A model generated the notes under the pieces. The model saw only the letters and a list, made by a program, of their open reading frames with translations. It ran no database searches and was not told the DNA's origin. 47,516 bases of DNA, taken from positions 1-47,516 of the IMG/VR virus record IMGVR_UViG_3300016457_000027. One strand, written 5' to 3'. This DNA comes from a virus. The translations under genes were made by a program, and so were the position numbers. Positions 1-7,187 of the stretch are shown here, piece by piece; position 1 is the stretch's first letter, and each line of letters begins with the position of its first letter.

Positions 1-110
1 TATATTTTTATCTATATAGATATTTATATATATATATAATTATATATTATAGGGCCTAGAGGACATTTAAGGAATTACAGGTTCAACACCTTAATGGACC
101 AACTGGTAAG
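1..110. other. AT-rich non-coding left end
   Basis: Almost pure A/T for the first 50 bases (alternating TATA), then a short mixed stretch. I see no reading frame with a ribosome binding site. If the molecule is circular, this is the centre of an AT-rich locus flanked by the inverted repeats at 115-180 and 47444-47510, which would suit an easily melted origin or packaging locus. That role is inference only. Confidence 0.5.
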
Positions 111-114
111 ATTT

Positions 115-180
115 AAAGTTCGGTCAGAAAAAATGGGCTAGAAACACCCGTCCTAATAATGAATAATGGATAATGAATAC
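115..180 (+). repeat. Left copy of an imperfect inverted repeat
   Basis: Contains the half site AGTTCGGTCAGA, an A-run, a short GGG/CCCG block and then AATAATGAATAATG repeats ending in TAC. The reverse complement of 47444-47510 has the same blocks in the same order, with small differences. It is not an exact terminal repeat, because it starts about 114 bp inside the window. Confidence 0.7.
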
Positions 181-224
181 AGAGTACAGACTTAATGATA
201 ATGGATAATGGCTAAATAAAATAC

Positions 225-253
225 TTGACAACCTTAATGATATATGATATAGT
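225..253 (+). promoter_or_regulatory. Sigma-70-type promoter for the left early genes
   Basis: TTGACA at 225-230, a 17-base spacer and TATAGT at 248-253. This is a perfect -35 and a good -10 at optimal spacing, about 40 bp before the first start codon and in the same direction. Transcription would start near 260, leaving a leader of about 30 nt that carries the strong SD GGAGGTGAT. Confidence 0.75.
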
Positions 254-289
254 GGGGATATAAAGGATAAAAAGAAAGGAGGTGATTAT

Positions 290-526
290 ATGAAACTTAC
301 AGCAGTACATGCTTGCGATTTATGCACAAAGCCTGGTGATGAGATACCTGAAATTATTGATGGCCGAGTTAGAATAGCTGGTACAAAAGAACATCCAACC
401 TGGACTACCTGGGCTTGGGTCTGCCCAAACTGTTGGAAATACTTTTCAGCTACAGAAGGAAAGCTTGGTACTGGACTTGGCCAGCGATGGGAAAATAAGA
501 TTGGTGGCAATAAATTGGAGGGTTAA
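290..526 (+). CDS. Small zinc-ribbon protein
   Basis: A 78-residue protein of unknown role. Two Cys pairs, CDLC near residue 9 and CPNC near residue 45, are spaced like a zinc ribbon, so it probably binds zinc and perhaps nucleic acid. The start is firmly set by GGAGGTGATTAT just before ATG. It is the first gene after the sigma-70-type promoter and its stop directly abuts the next start, which indicates an operon. It could be an early host-takeover protein; I do not recognise the family. Confidence 0.75.
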   Translation: MKLTAVHACDLCTKPGDEIPEIIDGRVRIAGTKEHPTWTTWAWVCPNCWKYFSATEGKLGTGLGQRWENKIGGNKLEG

Positions 527-739
527 ATGAAAGAACTTGCAAAGACTATCTGTGAAGCAGCTAGATTATATGATGAGTCATGGGATACTAAAAATAAGGT
601 ATACAAGATGACATTGCGCACAGCATGTGATATGGCTGCTGAAGCCGCAGGATATGATACCAGAGCTACACAGCCTATTTATCTATTATTATATCACTGC
701 GAGAATAGTGCCCTAGCCTGGGCTGAATCAATAATATAG
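527..739 (+). CDS. Small protein of unknown function
   Basis: 70 residues, largely helical and alanine-rich in the centre, with no signal peptide or membrane segment. ATG follows the previous stop with no gap, and GGAGG sits inside the end of the previous gene, suggesting translational coupling. Its TAG stop (737-739) overlaps the start of the first dispersed palindrome. Not recognised. Confidence 0.7.
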   Translation: MKELAKTICEAARLYDESWDTKNKVYKMTLRTACDMAAEAAGYDTRATQPIYLLLYHCENSALAWAESII

Positions 740-766
740 TTTGGTCATATTGTGACCGATGTTCTT
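738..766 (+). promoter_or_regulatory. Dispersed palindrome, site 1
   Basis: AGTTTGGTCA-TATTG-TGACCGATGTTCTT, with arms GGTCA/TGACC at 743-757. Sense orientation, about 30 bp before the next start codon (787). A member of the ten-site family discussed in the findings. As RNA it would fold into a hairpin of about 7 bp with a 5-nt loop. Confidence 0.85.
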
Positions 767-786
767 GAAATGAAATGGAGGTGTAA

Positions 787-1089
787 ATGAGAGACAGTAT
801 TGTAGACGCAATCTTAGAACTTGAAGAAGGGGATAGGATAGAAATCCCCTTTGACAGTAAAAAGGAGGCAGAGTCTTTACGGACTGGACTTTACCGAAGG
901 TTTCAATCTTTACCAGATGGCATGAAGGATGACCTGCATATCAGTATCACTTCTTTCCCAAATGAGATGTATAAGATAAGCATCTGGCGGGCAGATATAC
1001 TAGGGAAAATGGTACTGATTAAAAGCACAGGCGAAGTGTTGAAAGTATTGTCACCTGACCAGAAGTTGGAATTGGAGGCATTGAAATGA
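787..1089 (+). CDS. Protein of unknown function behind palindrome 1
   Basis: 100 residues. The N-terminus is acidic (ELEEGDRIEI) and the rest looks like a small alpha/beta fold. Start supported by TGGAGG seven bases upstream. It is the first gene after palindrome site 1 and overlaps the next gene by four bases (ATGA), so the following genes are probably co-translated. I recognise no family. Confidence 0.75.
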   Translation: MRDSIVDAILELEEGDRIEIPFDSKKEAESLRTGLYRRFQSLPDGMKDDLHISITSFPNEMYKISIWRADILGKMVLIKSTGEVLKVLSPDQKLELEALK

Positions 1090-1355
1090 ATATGGGAGAA
1101 GTGCGAGAAGTACTAAATAGTATTCAAGAATTTACAACATTGACAAAAACTGGAATCACTGGATACTCACTAAGAGATAGAACCTTTACCCTGCGTGATG
1201 GCACCAGGCCACCAATGTCAGACTTTGGTGAAAATCTTATAAAGCTGACATTACAAAATATTCAACTAAACCATCAGCCACTTGTGCTTGATGTGGCACT
1301 CGCAGCGTTTCAAGCGCTAGTCCAAGATGTTAAACTGAAAATTAAGGAACTGTAA
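1086..1355 (+). CDS. Protein of unknown function
   Basis: 89 residues, soluble, no clear motif. It starts in an ATGA overlap with the upstream gene and its TAA stop overlaps the next ATG (TAATG). This tight coupling supports expression as one operon with 787-1089 and 1355-1768. Confidence 0.7.
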   Translation: MNMGEVREVLNSIQEFTTLTKTGITGYSLRDRTFTLRDGTRPPMSDFGENLIKLTLQNIQLNHQPLVLDVALAAFQALVQDVKLKIKEL

Positions 1356-1768
1356 TGGATATTAAGTCAATGTTATCAAAAGAGCAAATTGACACGTTGA
1401 GATCTATTGGTATTCTTGACGCTGTTCTGGAAAAGTTGGCAGAGAATCGGGAGAAACCTGCAGTTAAACGTAAGTCAACCGCTAAGCCAGCAGAAGAATA
1501 TATGCTGGAGGTTATACAGACATGTAAAATCTGTAGCACTGAGTACCATAGATTGTACTATATGCAGGTTACACCCGGCAACGTCAGTGTTTTAACATCC
1601 GAGCTTATTCCACTCAAAGAGCTACAAAATTACCAGCATTTACCTTATATGGAAGAACGTAGAATAGTTGGTACTTGTGGAGGTTGTAGAGACTTTCTTA
1701 GTCAAAAGTCTAAGTCTGAGTTGATAAGTATCATTCTGCGAGGTAAGCGTTATGCGGAAATGGGTTGA
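1355..1768 (+). CDS. Putative zinc-ribbon protein
   Basis: 137 residues. The first 50 are charged and helical; the rest holds CKIC near residue 56 and CGGC near residue 109, a typical split zinc-ribbon arrangement. This suggests a nucleic-acid or protein-binding role in the early operon. It is coupled by TAATG to the gene before and overlaps the next by 17 bases. No family identified. Confidence 0.7.
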   Translation: MDIKSMLSKEQIDTLRSIGILDAVLEKLAENREKPAVKRKSTAKPAEEYMLEVIQTCKICSTEYHRLYYMQVTPGNVSVLTSELIPLKELQNYQHLPYMEERRIVGTCGGCRDFLSQKSKSELISIILRGKRYAEMG

Positions 1769-2237
1769 TAGTCTGGCGGATTTAGGAGTTGACGATATAC
1801 TCTTTATACCGGCGATTAATCGCTTGGATGCACACAAGCGTTCCAAAGAGTTAGCAACTATTGTAGACAGACTTCCACTGGACGATGAAACAACAGCTAT
1901 TAATATTACCGCCAGGTTGCGTGATAGGAAGTGGTGGATAGTCGCTATCCGCTTACCTGTCGAACAAAATGCTGCATTTATCAAGCGTAGTAATGGTAAG
2001 ATTGAACGACATACGGCTGAGCCAGCCAGAGATATAAGTAGATTATTTCGGTTGATGAAGCGTGCGGGTAAGTCATTTAATGCAGCTATGCTGGTAGCAA
2101 ATAATCCACTAGAGATAGATTTTGTAAGGAGGTTATATGGGAAAGTGGATAATATCTCAAGAGATGTTCATCAAACTGAAAAAGATGATGAGAAAGATGC
2201 CCATACGGCAGGTGTCGATAAAATCTGGCTGCCCTGA
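1752..2237 (+). CDS. Protein of unknown function
   Basis: 161 residues, basic and soluble, with no recognised motif. The start lies inside the end of the preceding gene, with AGGTAAG upstream as a weak ribosome site. Its last 100 bases overlap a second frame (2137-2442) that has a much better SD, so the C-terminus (from about residue 128) may be dispensable or the gene may really end near there. Moderate confidence in the exact extent. Confidence 0.6.
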   Translation: MRKWVDSLADLGVDDILFIPAINRLDAHKRSKELATIVDRLPLDDETTAINITARLRDRKWWIVAIRLPVEQNAAFIKRSNGKIERHTAEPARDISRLFRLMKRAGKSFNAAMLVANNPLEIDFVRRLYGKVDNISRDVHQTEKDDEKDAHTAGVDKIWLP

Positions 2238-2442
2238 ATCAACCCTGCATAATATTAAGCAGAATAGGATGGATTATAGGTTACTACCAACAGATGCTGA
2301 AATAGAATGGAGGGATAAGCATGGGAAGACTAGAAAGAACAGGAATAATGCTTGCACATCCAATGACTACCACAAAATTAGCAGACTTCTATCCCAACTG
2401 CATCGGACAACCCAAGTTGAACGGAGAACGCTGCAGGATTGA
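2137..2442 (+). CDS. Small helix-turn-helix protein, overlapping
   Basis: 101 residues. Residues about 20-45 (MPIRQVSIKSGCPESTLHN and following) read as a helix-turn-helix, so a DNA-binding regulator is likely. AAGGAGG precedes ATG at good distance. It overlaps the upstream gene by about 100 bases and the ligase start by about 120, which is unusual; yet 2238-2320 is open only in this frame, which argues that it is real. The Arg/Thr-rich C-terminal third may be low-constraint overlap sequence. Confidence 0.5.
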   Translation: MGKWIISQEMFIKLKKMMRKMPIRQVSIKSGCPESTLHNIKQNRMDYRLLPTDAEIEWRDKHGKTRKNRNNACTSNDYHKISRLLSQLHRTTQVERRTLQD

Positions 2443-3154
2443 ATGGTTTGAAGATGAGCCGATACTGTTTAGTAGTTATGGGAATGCGTTTGCTTTTAAA
2501 GAACCTATAAAAGATGCTCTGCGTCACTTACCACACTGGAGATATGATGGTGAGTTGTATAAACACGGCTGGTCCAGAGATAAGATTGCTTCGGTCGCTA
2601 ATAGAAAGAAGAACAGGCATCCTGACGATGACAAGCTACAATTCCACATTTTCGATATCCAATCAAATGACTACCAAGTTGTCCGTTGTGCTAAGCTACT
2701 GGAAATACCCCAGCATGAGGCTACACCAGTAGTTGAATCATTCGTTGTCAGTCCCCAGGTAATTGGTGCTTGGACTCAAGAGATGCTTAATCGTGGGTAT
2801 GAAGGTTTAATACTCCGACACCCTAAAGGTATTTATGAGATGAAGCGAAGTAATTGGCTGTTGAAGTATAAGCCAACCATGGTTGATTACTACTGGATTG
2901 TTGCGGTAAATGAGGCAGTATCTGAGGATGGTGAAGCTAAAGGAATGGTAGGTTCTTTTATTGTAACCAGTAAAGAACGGCAGGCATTCGCAGTTAGTGC
3001 TGGTAAACTTAGTCATGCTGAGAGGATTGCTATCTGGGAAGGAGGACTATGGAGAGAGAAATGGTTGAAAGTAAAACATGAGCATATATCAACTAGCGGC
3101 GGCGTACCAGTTAGTTGTGTTGCACTTGAACTTGTAAATATGATAGGAGAGTAG
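2321..3154 (+). CDS. ATP-dependent DNA ligase
   Basis: 277 residues, the compact size of phage ligases. It seals nicks in double-stranded DNA using ATP, for replication and repair. Nucleotidyltransferase motifs are in order: motif I KLNGER with the adenylated lysine K32, motif III DGELY (76-80), IIIa FHIFDI (108-113), IV YEGLIL (160-165), V LLKYKP (180-185), then a C-terminal OB-fold region (GMVGSFIV). Motif I has Asn where KxDG is usual. Start supported by TGGAGGG. It sits among small early genes, away from the polymerase module. Confidence 0.92.
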   Translation: MGRLERTGIMLAHPMTTTKLADFYPNCIGQPKLNGERCRIEWFEDEPILFSSYGNAFAFKEPIKDALRHLPHWRYDGELYKHGWSRDKIASVANRKKNRHPDDDKLQFHIFDIQSNDYQVVRCAKLLEIPQHEATPVVESFVVSPQVIGAWTQEMLNRGYEGLILRHPKGIYEMKRSNWLLKYKPTMVDYYWIVAVNEAVSEDGEAKGMVGSFIVTSKERQAFAVSAGKLSHAERIAIWEGGLWREKWLKVKHEHISTSGGVPVSCVALELVNMIGE

Positions 3155-3155
3155 T

Positions 3156-3497
3156 ATGACTAAAGGTAAATTTAAGCAATTTGTTACTAAGTATGCACAA
3201 GATCGAACTGCTGGTGTTAGTATAATAAATGCAATACAACATCTCAGTACAAAAGATCGTATCAATTTAGTATATACTGGTTTGAATTATATGCTGGAGC
3301 ATTATTCAGACAGTCCGGTTACTGTAATCCTTTCCCGTCTATTTACTGAAGAAGGTGGTAAAATCTTAGAGCAACTTAAAGAGTATGAGTACACATGCGC
3401 TACTATTATTGACGCATACATCTATGATATAGTTACAACTGCTGACAAGATGAAAGATCTTCCTGTGGTTGTATCTGGTAGTCCAACTATACAGTAA
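3156..3497 (+). CDS. Protein of unknown function
   Basis: 113 residues, mainly helical, no membrane segment. It follows the ligase by one base, with AGGAGAG as SD inside the ligase end, so it is likely co-translated. No motif recognised. Confidence 0.7.
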   Translation: MTKGKFKQFVTKYAQDRTAGVSIINAIQHLSTKDRINLVYTGLNYMLEHYSDSPVTVILSRLFTEEGGKILEQLKEYEYTCATIIDAYIYDIVTTADKMKDLPVVVSGSPTIQ

Positions 3498-3508
3498 CGG
3501 AGGAAAGA

Positions 3509-4291
3509 ATGAACAGAAAAGACTTTAGTAAAATACTAAATGGTCGAGTTAGAGCTTGTAAGAATATTCTTGAGCATAAAGCAGATGTGTACGCTGCTGG
3601 TTCTGACAGGTTGAGCAACTTTAAAGACGCTGGGAGATTACTAAGTTGTTCTCCTGAACGAGCGTTGCAGGGTTTCATGACCAAGCACATTGTGGCACTG
3701 AATGACTTTATTGCCAAGCTTGATTATGCCCAGCACACTCTTATGGGTGAGTGGGAAGAGAAGATAGGTGATATTATCAACTATCTCATTTTGCTAGAAG
3801 CTTTGGTAAAAGAAAGGTACCCGAAAATTAATATCAGTAGCGGCCGCATACCGGCCGCTGGTCCGGCACCAACAAAGAAGAAATCGGTAGAAACACTCCA
3901 GTCACCCGACAGTCCCACGGGGAACTCACTCATAACAACAGAACTACCCGACGCCCCGGAACTCCCCGGCATGTCCCAGAAAGTCCACGACATGAGTAAG
4001 GACATTTCCGGTGGGTTCTGCGCAAGGACCAACCTTATACCGGGTACGCCGGATACTAAGCACTGGAAAGATGCTATGACTGCACCTATAGTAGGTGCAC
4101 AAGCACGAATTTCTGATATAGGAATTTTTGATGCTTACTACGCACGTAAAGAAGAGTTTATTGGTATGAAGGGACTTGTTATAGTTATGACAAGTGATAA
4201 ACACAATGCTGGCTGGTTTTATGGTGAACTGGCTGTGGATGGAGAGAAAGAATTATCATTCTCTGCAGTGAAACTTCAGATACTGGTGTAG
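3509..4291 (+). CDS. Two-part protein with an inserted proline-rich linker
   Basis: 260 residues in three blocks: a helical N-terminus (1-110), a Pro/Ser/Thr-rich linker (about 111-183) and a C-terminal alpha/beta segment (184-260). The linker is encoded exactly by a GC-rich element (3839-4056, read on the opposite strand) that is homologous to three others in this genome, so it looks like an insertion kept in frame. Start set by CGGAGG. Function unknown; the outer segments may be two small domains or one interrupted domain. Confidence 0.75.
   Translation: MNRKDFSKILNGRVRACKNILEHKADVYAAGSDRLSNFKDAGRLLSCSPERALQGFMTKHIVALNDFIAKLDYAQHTLMGEWEEKIGDIINYLILLEALVKERYPKINISSGRIPAAGPAPTKKKSVETLQSPDSPTGNSLITTELPDAPELPGMSQKVHDMSKDISGGFCARTNLIPGTPDTKHWKDAMTAPIVGAQARISDIGIFDAYYARKEEFIGMKGLVIVMTSDKHNAGWFYGELAVDGEKELSFSAVKLQILV
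3839..4056 (-). repeat. Dispersed structured element, copy D (inside a gene)
   Basis: On the minus strand it holds GCCGGGGAGTT, then TTATGAGTG, and ends in GGACCAG followed by the perfect hairpin AGCGGCCG-GTATG-CGGCCGCT (3839-3859). The same order is seen in copies A, B and C. It is markedly more GC-rich than its surroundings. It is the only copy inside a coding sequence, antisense to it, and it leaves the frame open. The outer (4056) boundary is approximate. Confidence 0.75.
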
Positions 4292-4299
4292 GAGGGAAT

Positions 4300-4521
4300 A
4301 TGACTAAGATTAAGTATAAGAAGCGCTGGCGACAGAATAAAGCTGGTCAACGTAACTTTGCTATTGGGCGAGTGCATGCTTTAGCTATGCAGCTGCAAGG
4401 TTGTAAAAAGACAGTTGGTGAGTATCTCTCACTAGAGCAGTGGCGGGCTCTGACAAATGCTGAAGTAGCTATTGCACAAGTGTATAGTCAATTAGCTGCT
4501 AAGTATTATAGGAGGAAGTGA
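4300..4521 (+). CDS. Small basic protein of unknown function
   Basis: 73 residues with a very basic N-terminus (KIKYKKRWRQNK), possibly nucleic-acid binding. GGAGGG lies just before ATG. Its stop overlaps the next start (GTGATG). Not recognised. Confidence 0.7.
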   Translation: MTKIKYKKRWRQNKAGQRNFAIGRVHALAMQLQGCKKTVGEYLSLEQWRALTNAEVAIAQVYSQLAAKYYRRK

Positions 4522-4598
4522 TGGCAGAAATCATAGTGGTGTACTTTATCCTTGCGCTCATAGTAGTTATATACTGTGAAAAACAGAGTAGAAAATGA
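4521..4598 (+). CDS. Tiny single-pass membrane peptide
   Basis: 25 residues: MAEIIVVYFILALIVVIYC and a short basic tail. This is one membrane-spanning helix with a positive inside tail. ATG overlaps the previous TGA, and AGGAGGAAG precedes it. Its own stop overlaps the next ATG (ATGA). The two coupled small membrane proteins here resemble host-membrane-acting early phage peptides, such as superinfection or host-modifying factors, but no function can be assigned. Confidence 0.6.
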   Translation: MAEIIVVYFILALIVVIYCEKQSRK

Positions 4599-4798
4599 GG
4601 CTAGTTATTATTACCATACTACTGGCTATTATGATGCTGGTGTCTTATGAAAACTACAGTCTACACCGGCGTAATCTATACTTGGAGGCAACGGTTAGAA
4701 AGGTGGTGTATAACCAACAGCACCATTGCCTCGGGTATGTTGAACCTGGGAAGGTTATAAAAGATTTGTATATTAAACATTTACTTAATAAGAAGTAG
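4595..4798 (+). CDS. Small membrane-anchored protein
   Basis: 67 residues with an N-terminal hydrophobic helix (residues 3-18, IITILLAIMMLVSY) and a soluble basic tail. A signal anchor is more likely than a cleaved signal, as I see no good cleavage site. Coupled by ATGA to the tiny membrane peptide upstream. It ends in TAG directly before palindrome site 2. Confidence 0.65.
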   Translation: MRLVIITILLAIMMLVSYENYSLHRRNLYLEATVRKVVYNQQHHCLGYVEPGKVIKDLYIKHLLNKK

Positions 4799-4826
4799 AG
4801 TTTGGTCACATTATGACCGATGTTCT
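4799..4826 (+). promoter_or_regulatory. Dispersed palindrome, site 2
   Basis: AGTTTGGTCA-CATTA-TGACCGATGTTCTGG, arms at 4804-4818. Sense orientation, 22 bp from the following ATG at 4841; the SD AAGGAG follows the motif immediately. Confidence 0.85.
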
Positions 4827-4840
4827 GGAAGGAGAATAAG

Positions 4841-5035
4841 ATGGCAACAAATAAATCTGAGTTGAGAAGTATGATTGCAGGAATGATTGGAATGACCAGC
4901 TTCATTCCACGAGGCAGTGATCAGGTCACACCAATACCTGTCGGACAGAGAAATAGTACGCTTAATTGCGCAGCTGCCCGGCGTCGGAAGGTAAGAAATA
5001 AAATGGCCAGACTATCTCGAAGGAGGAACAGGTGA
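4841..5035 (+). CDS. Small basic protein behind palindrome 2
   Basis: 64 residues ending in a strongly basic tail (ARRRKVRNKMARLSRRRNR), suggesting nucleic-acid binding. I place the start at 4841 because GGAG lies at ideal distance. The in-frame ATG at 4820 falls inside the palindrome and has no SD. The stop overlaps the GTG start of the next gene. Confidence 0.65.
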   Translation: MATNKSELRSMIAGMIGMTSFIPRGSDQVTPIPVGQRNSTLNCAAARRRKVRNKMARLSRRRNR

Positions 5036-5307
5036 AAAAACTATACGTTGTGGCTAAGAACCACCAGGAATTTAACGAGTTTCGTGCGTGTGTATCAGCT
5101 AGTACATTCTACCAGCCAGTATATGTGCATCATCCTGATGTACTCAAGAATATATATAAGGAAGCGTATACGTATGTTGGAAAGTGGTACGAAAGAAAAG
5201 GTCTTGGTACCATTCAACAGTTGTTAGTTGCCGGGGAGTGTTATTTTGTCGCTGCGTCAGCAATTGTGCCAGCAGCGCATGAGTACTGGGAAGGAAAGGA
5301 GGAATAA
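5032..5307 (+). CDS. Protein of unknown function, GTG start
   Basis: 91 residues. It begins with GTG in a GTGA overlap with the upstream gene, preceded by AGGAGG. No signal peptide and no motif recognised. Its neighbours on both sides are equally small early genes. Confidence 0.65.
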   Translation: MKKLYVVAKNHQEFNEFRACVSASTFYQPVYVHHPDVLKNIYKEAYTYVGKWYERKGLGTIQQLLVAGECYFVAASAIVPAAHEYWEGKEE

Positions 5308-5547
5308 ATGCCTGTACTAACTAAAGACAAGTATACAGTACTAGATAAAGAACTGCACACAAGGTTTGAGAATCTAGCAGCATGCTTTGCTAGTCGAGAT
5401 CTTAAAAGTCCACGGGAAGGTTGCCCACGTCGCCGATACTGGCCACATGTTAAGATGATGTGTGCGCTGGTATGCTCAAAGGATGAACTTAGTCTTGCGG
5501 TCGAAGACTTTAAAAACATTCTAGCAGAGATTAAAAAACTTAAATAA
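5308..5547 (+). CDS. Protein of unknown function
   Basis: 79 residues, charged, no clear motif. AAGGAGG six bases before ATG; it starts directly after the preceding stop. Probably in the same operon as 4841-5307. Confidence 0.65.
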   Translation: MPVLTKDKYTVLDKELHTRFENLAACFASRDLKSPREGCPRRRYWPHVKMMCALVCSKDELSLAVEDFKNILAEIKKLK

Positions 5548-5560
5548 GAGGAGAATAACA

Positions 5561-5848
5561 ATGAGTAATGACATGAATGCTAAGACCGTTGAAGCAAGCC
5601 CGTATACTGACACTCGCTTTATGGGCTGCTACAAGGATGCGCATGAGGCAGTTGCACGTATGGAGGATATTAAATCAACAGTATACCATAAACTCTCTGC
5701 CCTTCTTGGTGCTGAGAATTTGCCTGATATGCCTGAAGAAGGCAAGCAACCACCTGTATGTGCTTCATGGCTAGAGCAGATGGGAGCTGAGCAGCAGAAG
5801 ATACTTGGTTTGGCGCATGAGATTATGACTATGCTAGACGTACTGTAG
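5561..5848 (+). CDS. Protein of unknown function, probably helical
   Basis: 95 residues, mostly helical, acidic. AGAGGAG precedes ATG. Last gene before palindrome site 3, so it may close the small operon that starts behind site 2. Confidence 0.65.
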   Translation: MSNDMNAKTVEASPYTDTRFMGCYKDAHEAVARMEDIKSTVYHKLSALLGAENLPDMPEEGKQPPVCASWLEQMGAEQQKILGLAHEIMTMLDVL

Positions 5849-5867
5849 GAGGATGAAATAACATCAT

Positions 5868-5896
5868 AGTTCGGTCATAATGTGACCGATCTTCTG
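5868..5896 (+). promoter_or_regulatory. Dispersed palindrome, site 3
   Basis: AGTTCGGTCA-TAATG-TGACCGATCTTCTG, arms at 5873-5887. Sense orientation, 28 bp before ATG at 5916. Confidence 0.85.
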
Positions 5897-5915
5897 TAAC
5901 TAAATGGAGGTTATT

Positions 5916-6254
5916 ATGGAAGTAGGTAAACTAATGTATAGAGCTGTTGATGCTGACCTGATGCCAACAATCAGTACATTCACGATTGACTCGTATGAGA
6001 TTGTTAAGGTAACACGGTGTGGGGTTTGGCTAAAATATGCAAGTCCTACAAGCGTTCATAAACGCTGGAGAAAGGTCACCGGGGACTTGGCTGACTGGGC
6101 ACAGCCAACACAATTTCTTGCACTTAAATCGTATGCAGCTAGGAAGCAGCGCCAGGTTGTTATCTACGAGCATAAATTGTTCGAGGCCCAAGCCCGGCTT
6201 CGTGAAGCGCAGCTATGTATTCGAGAGAGGAAAGTACCTGGTGAGCTACGATGA
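5916..6254 (+). CDS. Protein of unknown function behind palindrome 3
   Basis: 112 residues. I choose ATG at 5916 because GGAGG (5906-5910) sits at good distance; the in-frame ATG at 5904 lies within the SD itself. The C-terminal 45 residues are a charged helix. Overlaps the next start by ATGA. Not recognised. Confidence 0.65.
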   Translation: MEVGKLMYRAVDADLMPTISTFTIDSYEIVKVTRCGVWLKYASPTSVHKRWRKVTGDLADWAQPTQFLALKSYAARKQRQVVIYEHKLFEAQARLREAQLCIRERKVPGELR

Positions 6255-6436
6255 GTATTACTAAATACGAAGAAGGTGAACCATGTCCTGAGGATGGCTG
6301 CCCCGGTGTGCTTGAGTATCCACCAGTTGAGGGTTGCACTTGCTGGATAAATCCGCCATGTGCAGCTTGCATGGATAACAAGTTGACATGTACCGTGTGT
6401 GGCTGGGAGAATGAAGGAGAATATAATGAGCAATAA
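6251..6436 (+). CDS. Cysteine-rich zinc-ribbon protein
   Basis: 61 residues with eight cysteines (CPEDGC, CTC, CAAC, CTVC), able to bind one or two zinc ions. Starts in an ATGA overlap and itself overlaps the next gene by 11 bases. One of several small zinc-ribbon proteins in this early region; role unknown. Confidence 0.7.
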   Translation: MSITKYEEGEPCPEDGCPGVLEYPPVEGCTCWINPPCAACMDNKLTCTVCGWENEGEYNEQ

Positions 6437-6866
6437 ACTTGGTAAAGCTTTAACTTGGGAAGAACTAGCTAATTTGTTTGATAAGGGCACTGGTCGCCGG
6501 GCTAGAACGTTACCAATGGAAACAGTTTTTGATTGGGCAGCCCAGCAAACAGATAAATTCAGCGTATCTGATGACGGTACTATTCATAAGATAAGAAGGA
6601 GTAAAACTATGTGTATAGTACATGCAAGTAAAACACAAAAACTTCAAATAAGTATTCAACAAAAAAGCCATCAGCATGTTGTTGAAATTAAAGGTAGTAT
6701 TAACAAAGAAGAATGCTACGCTACAATTGAACTTAGCTGTATGTGGGACTTACTTAAAGAGTCGCTACGTAGGATAGAGCCTGGAGATACTACTTCTGCT
6801 GGTTTACAAAGGCGTATCGCTGAAGCAAACAGTCTTAATTGCTTGCACCGGGAACTGTGTGTTTAG
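6426..6866 (+). CDS. Protein of unknown function with an element-derived C-terminus
   Basis: 146 residues. ATG at 6426 has AAGGAG upstream and fits better than an in-frame ATG at 6399. No motif recognised. The last eight or so codons (CLHRELCV) and the TAG stop come from sequence that matches the 5' part of repeat copy B (13 identical bases, CCGGGAACTGTGT). The natural C-terminus was therefore probably altered when element A arrived. Confidence 0.65.
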   Translation: MSNKLGKALTWEELANLFDKGTGRRARTLPMETVFDWAAQQTDKFSVSDDGTIHKIRRSKTMCIVHASKTQKLQISIQQKSHQHVVEIKGSINKEECYATIELSCMWDLLKESLRRIEPGDTTSAGLQRRIAEANSLNCLHRELCV

Positions 6867-6991
6867 CTCCAAGTGTGGTGTGCCGGTAGATTTGTCTTGT
6901 AGGTGCTTTTCTAGCCGGAAACTGCGAAGTTGCTCTGGACGGTAGCCGGCCTTGTGCCGCCGTGGACCAGGCGGGGGTATGCCCCGCCTAT
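6845..6991 (+). repeat. Dispersed structured element, copy A
   Basis: Begins near CCGGGAACTGTGT (6848-6860, identical to copy B), continues through GTGTGCCGGTA, and ends in GTGGACCAG plus the perfect hairpin AGGCGGGG-GTATG-CCCCGCCT (to about 6991). GC-rich island between AT-rich genes. No SD-supported gene lies within it. Same strand as the surrounding genes, so it would be transcribed in the sense direction. Confidence 0.75.
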
Positions 6992-7013
6992 AAGATTAAT
7001 TATGGAGGTGGTA

Positions 7014-7187
7014 ATGATTAAGTATGTTAAAACTAAAGTTTTATTTTTAGAACGTGAAGTTAGTTTTCTTGAACAAGCGTTACACGTTTCAATTCCTGGT
7101 AGTATTGCAGCAATTGATACTGCAAGACAACTAGATTTAGCACAAGATCAATTAACTTTTGGGCGAGAGTTACTTGTAAATAATTAA
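7014..7187 (+). CDS. Small helical protein
   Basis: 57 residues, predicted mostly helix. Start set by TGGAGGTG directly before ATG at 7014; upstream in-frame codons run through repeat element A and are unlikely to be translated. Unknown function. Confidence 0.6.
   Translation: MIKYVKTKVLFLEREVSFLEQALHVSIPGSIAAIDTARQLDLAQDQLTFGRELLVNN

Noticed and set aside
50-105. tRNA-like segment with a TTCAACA loop and GGACCA end
   Set aside because: Only about 50 bases long, the T-stem has just three pairs and the acceptor arms do not match. No anticodon arm is visible.
4820-4841. Alternative start for the 4841 gene at ATG 4820
   Set aside because: It lies in the tail of palindrome site 2 and has no SD; ATG 4841 has AAGGAG at ideal distance.
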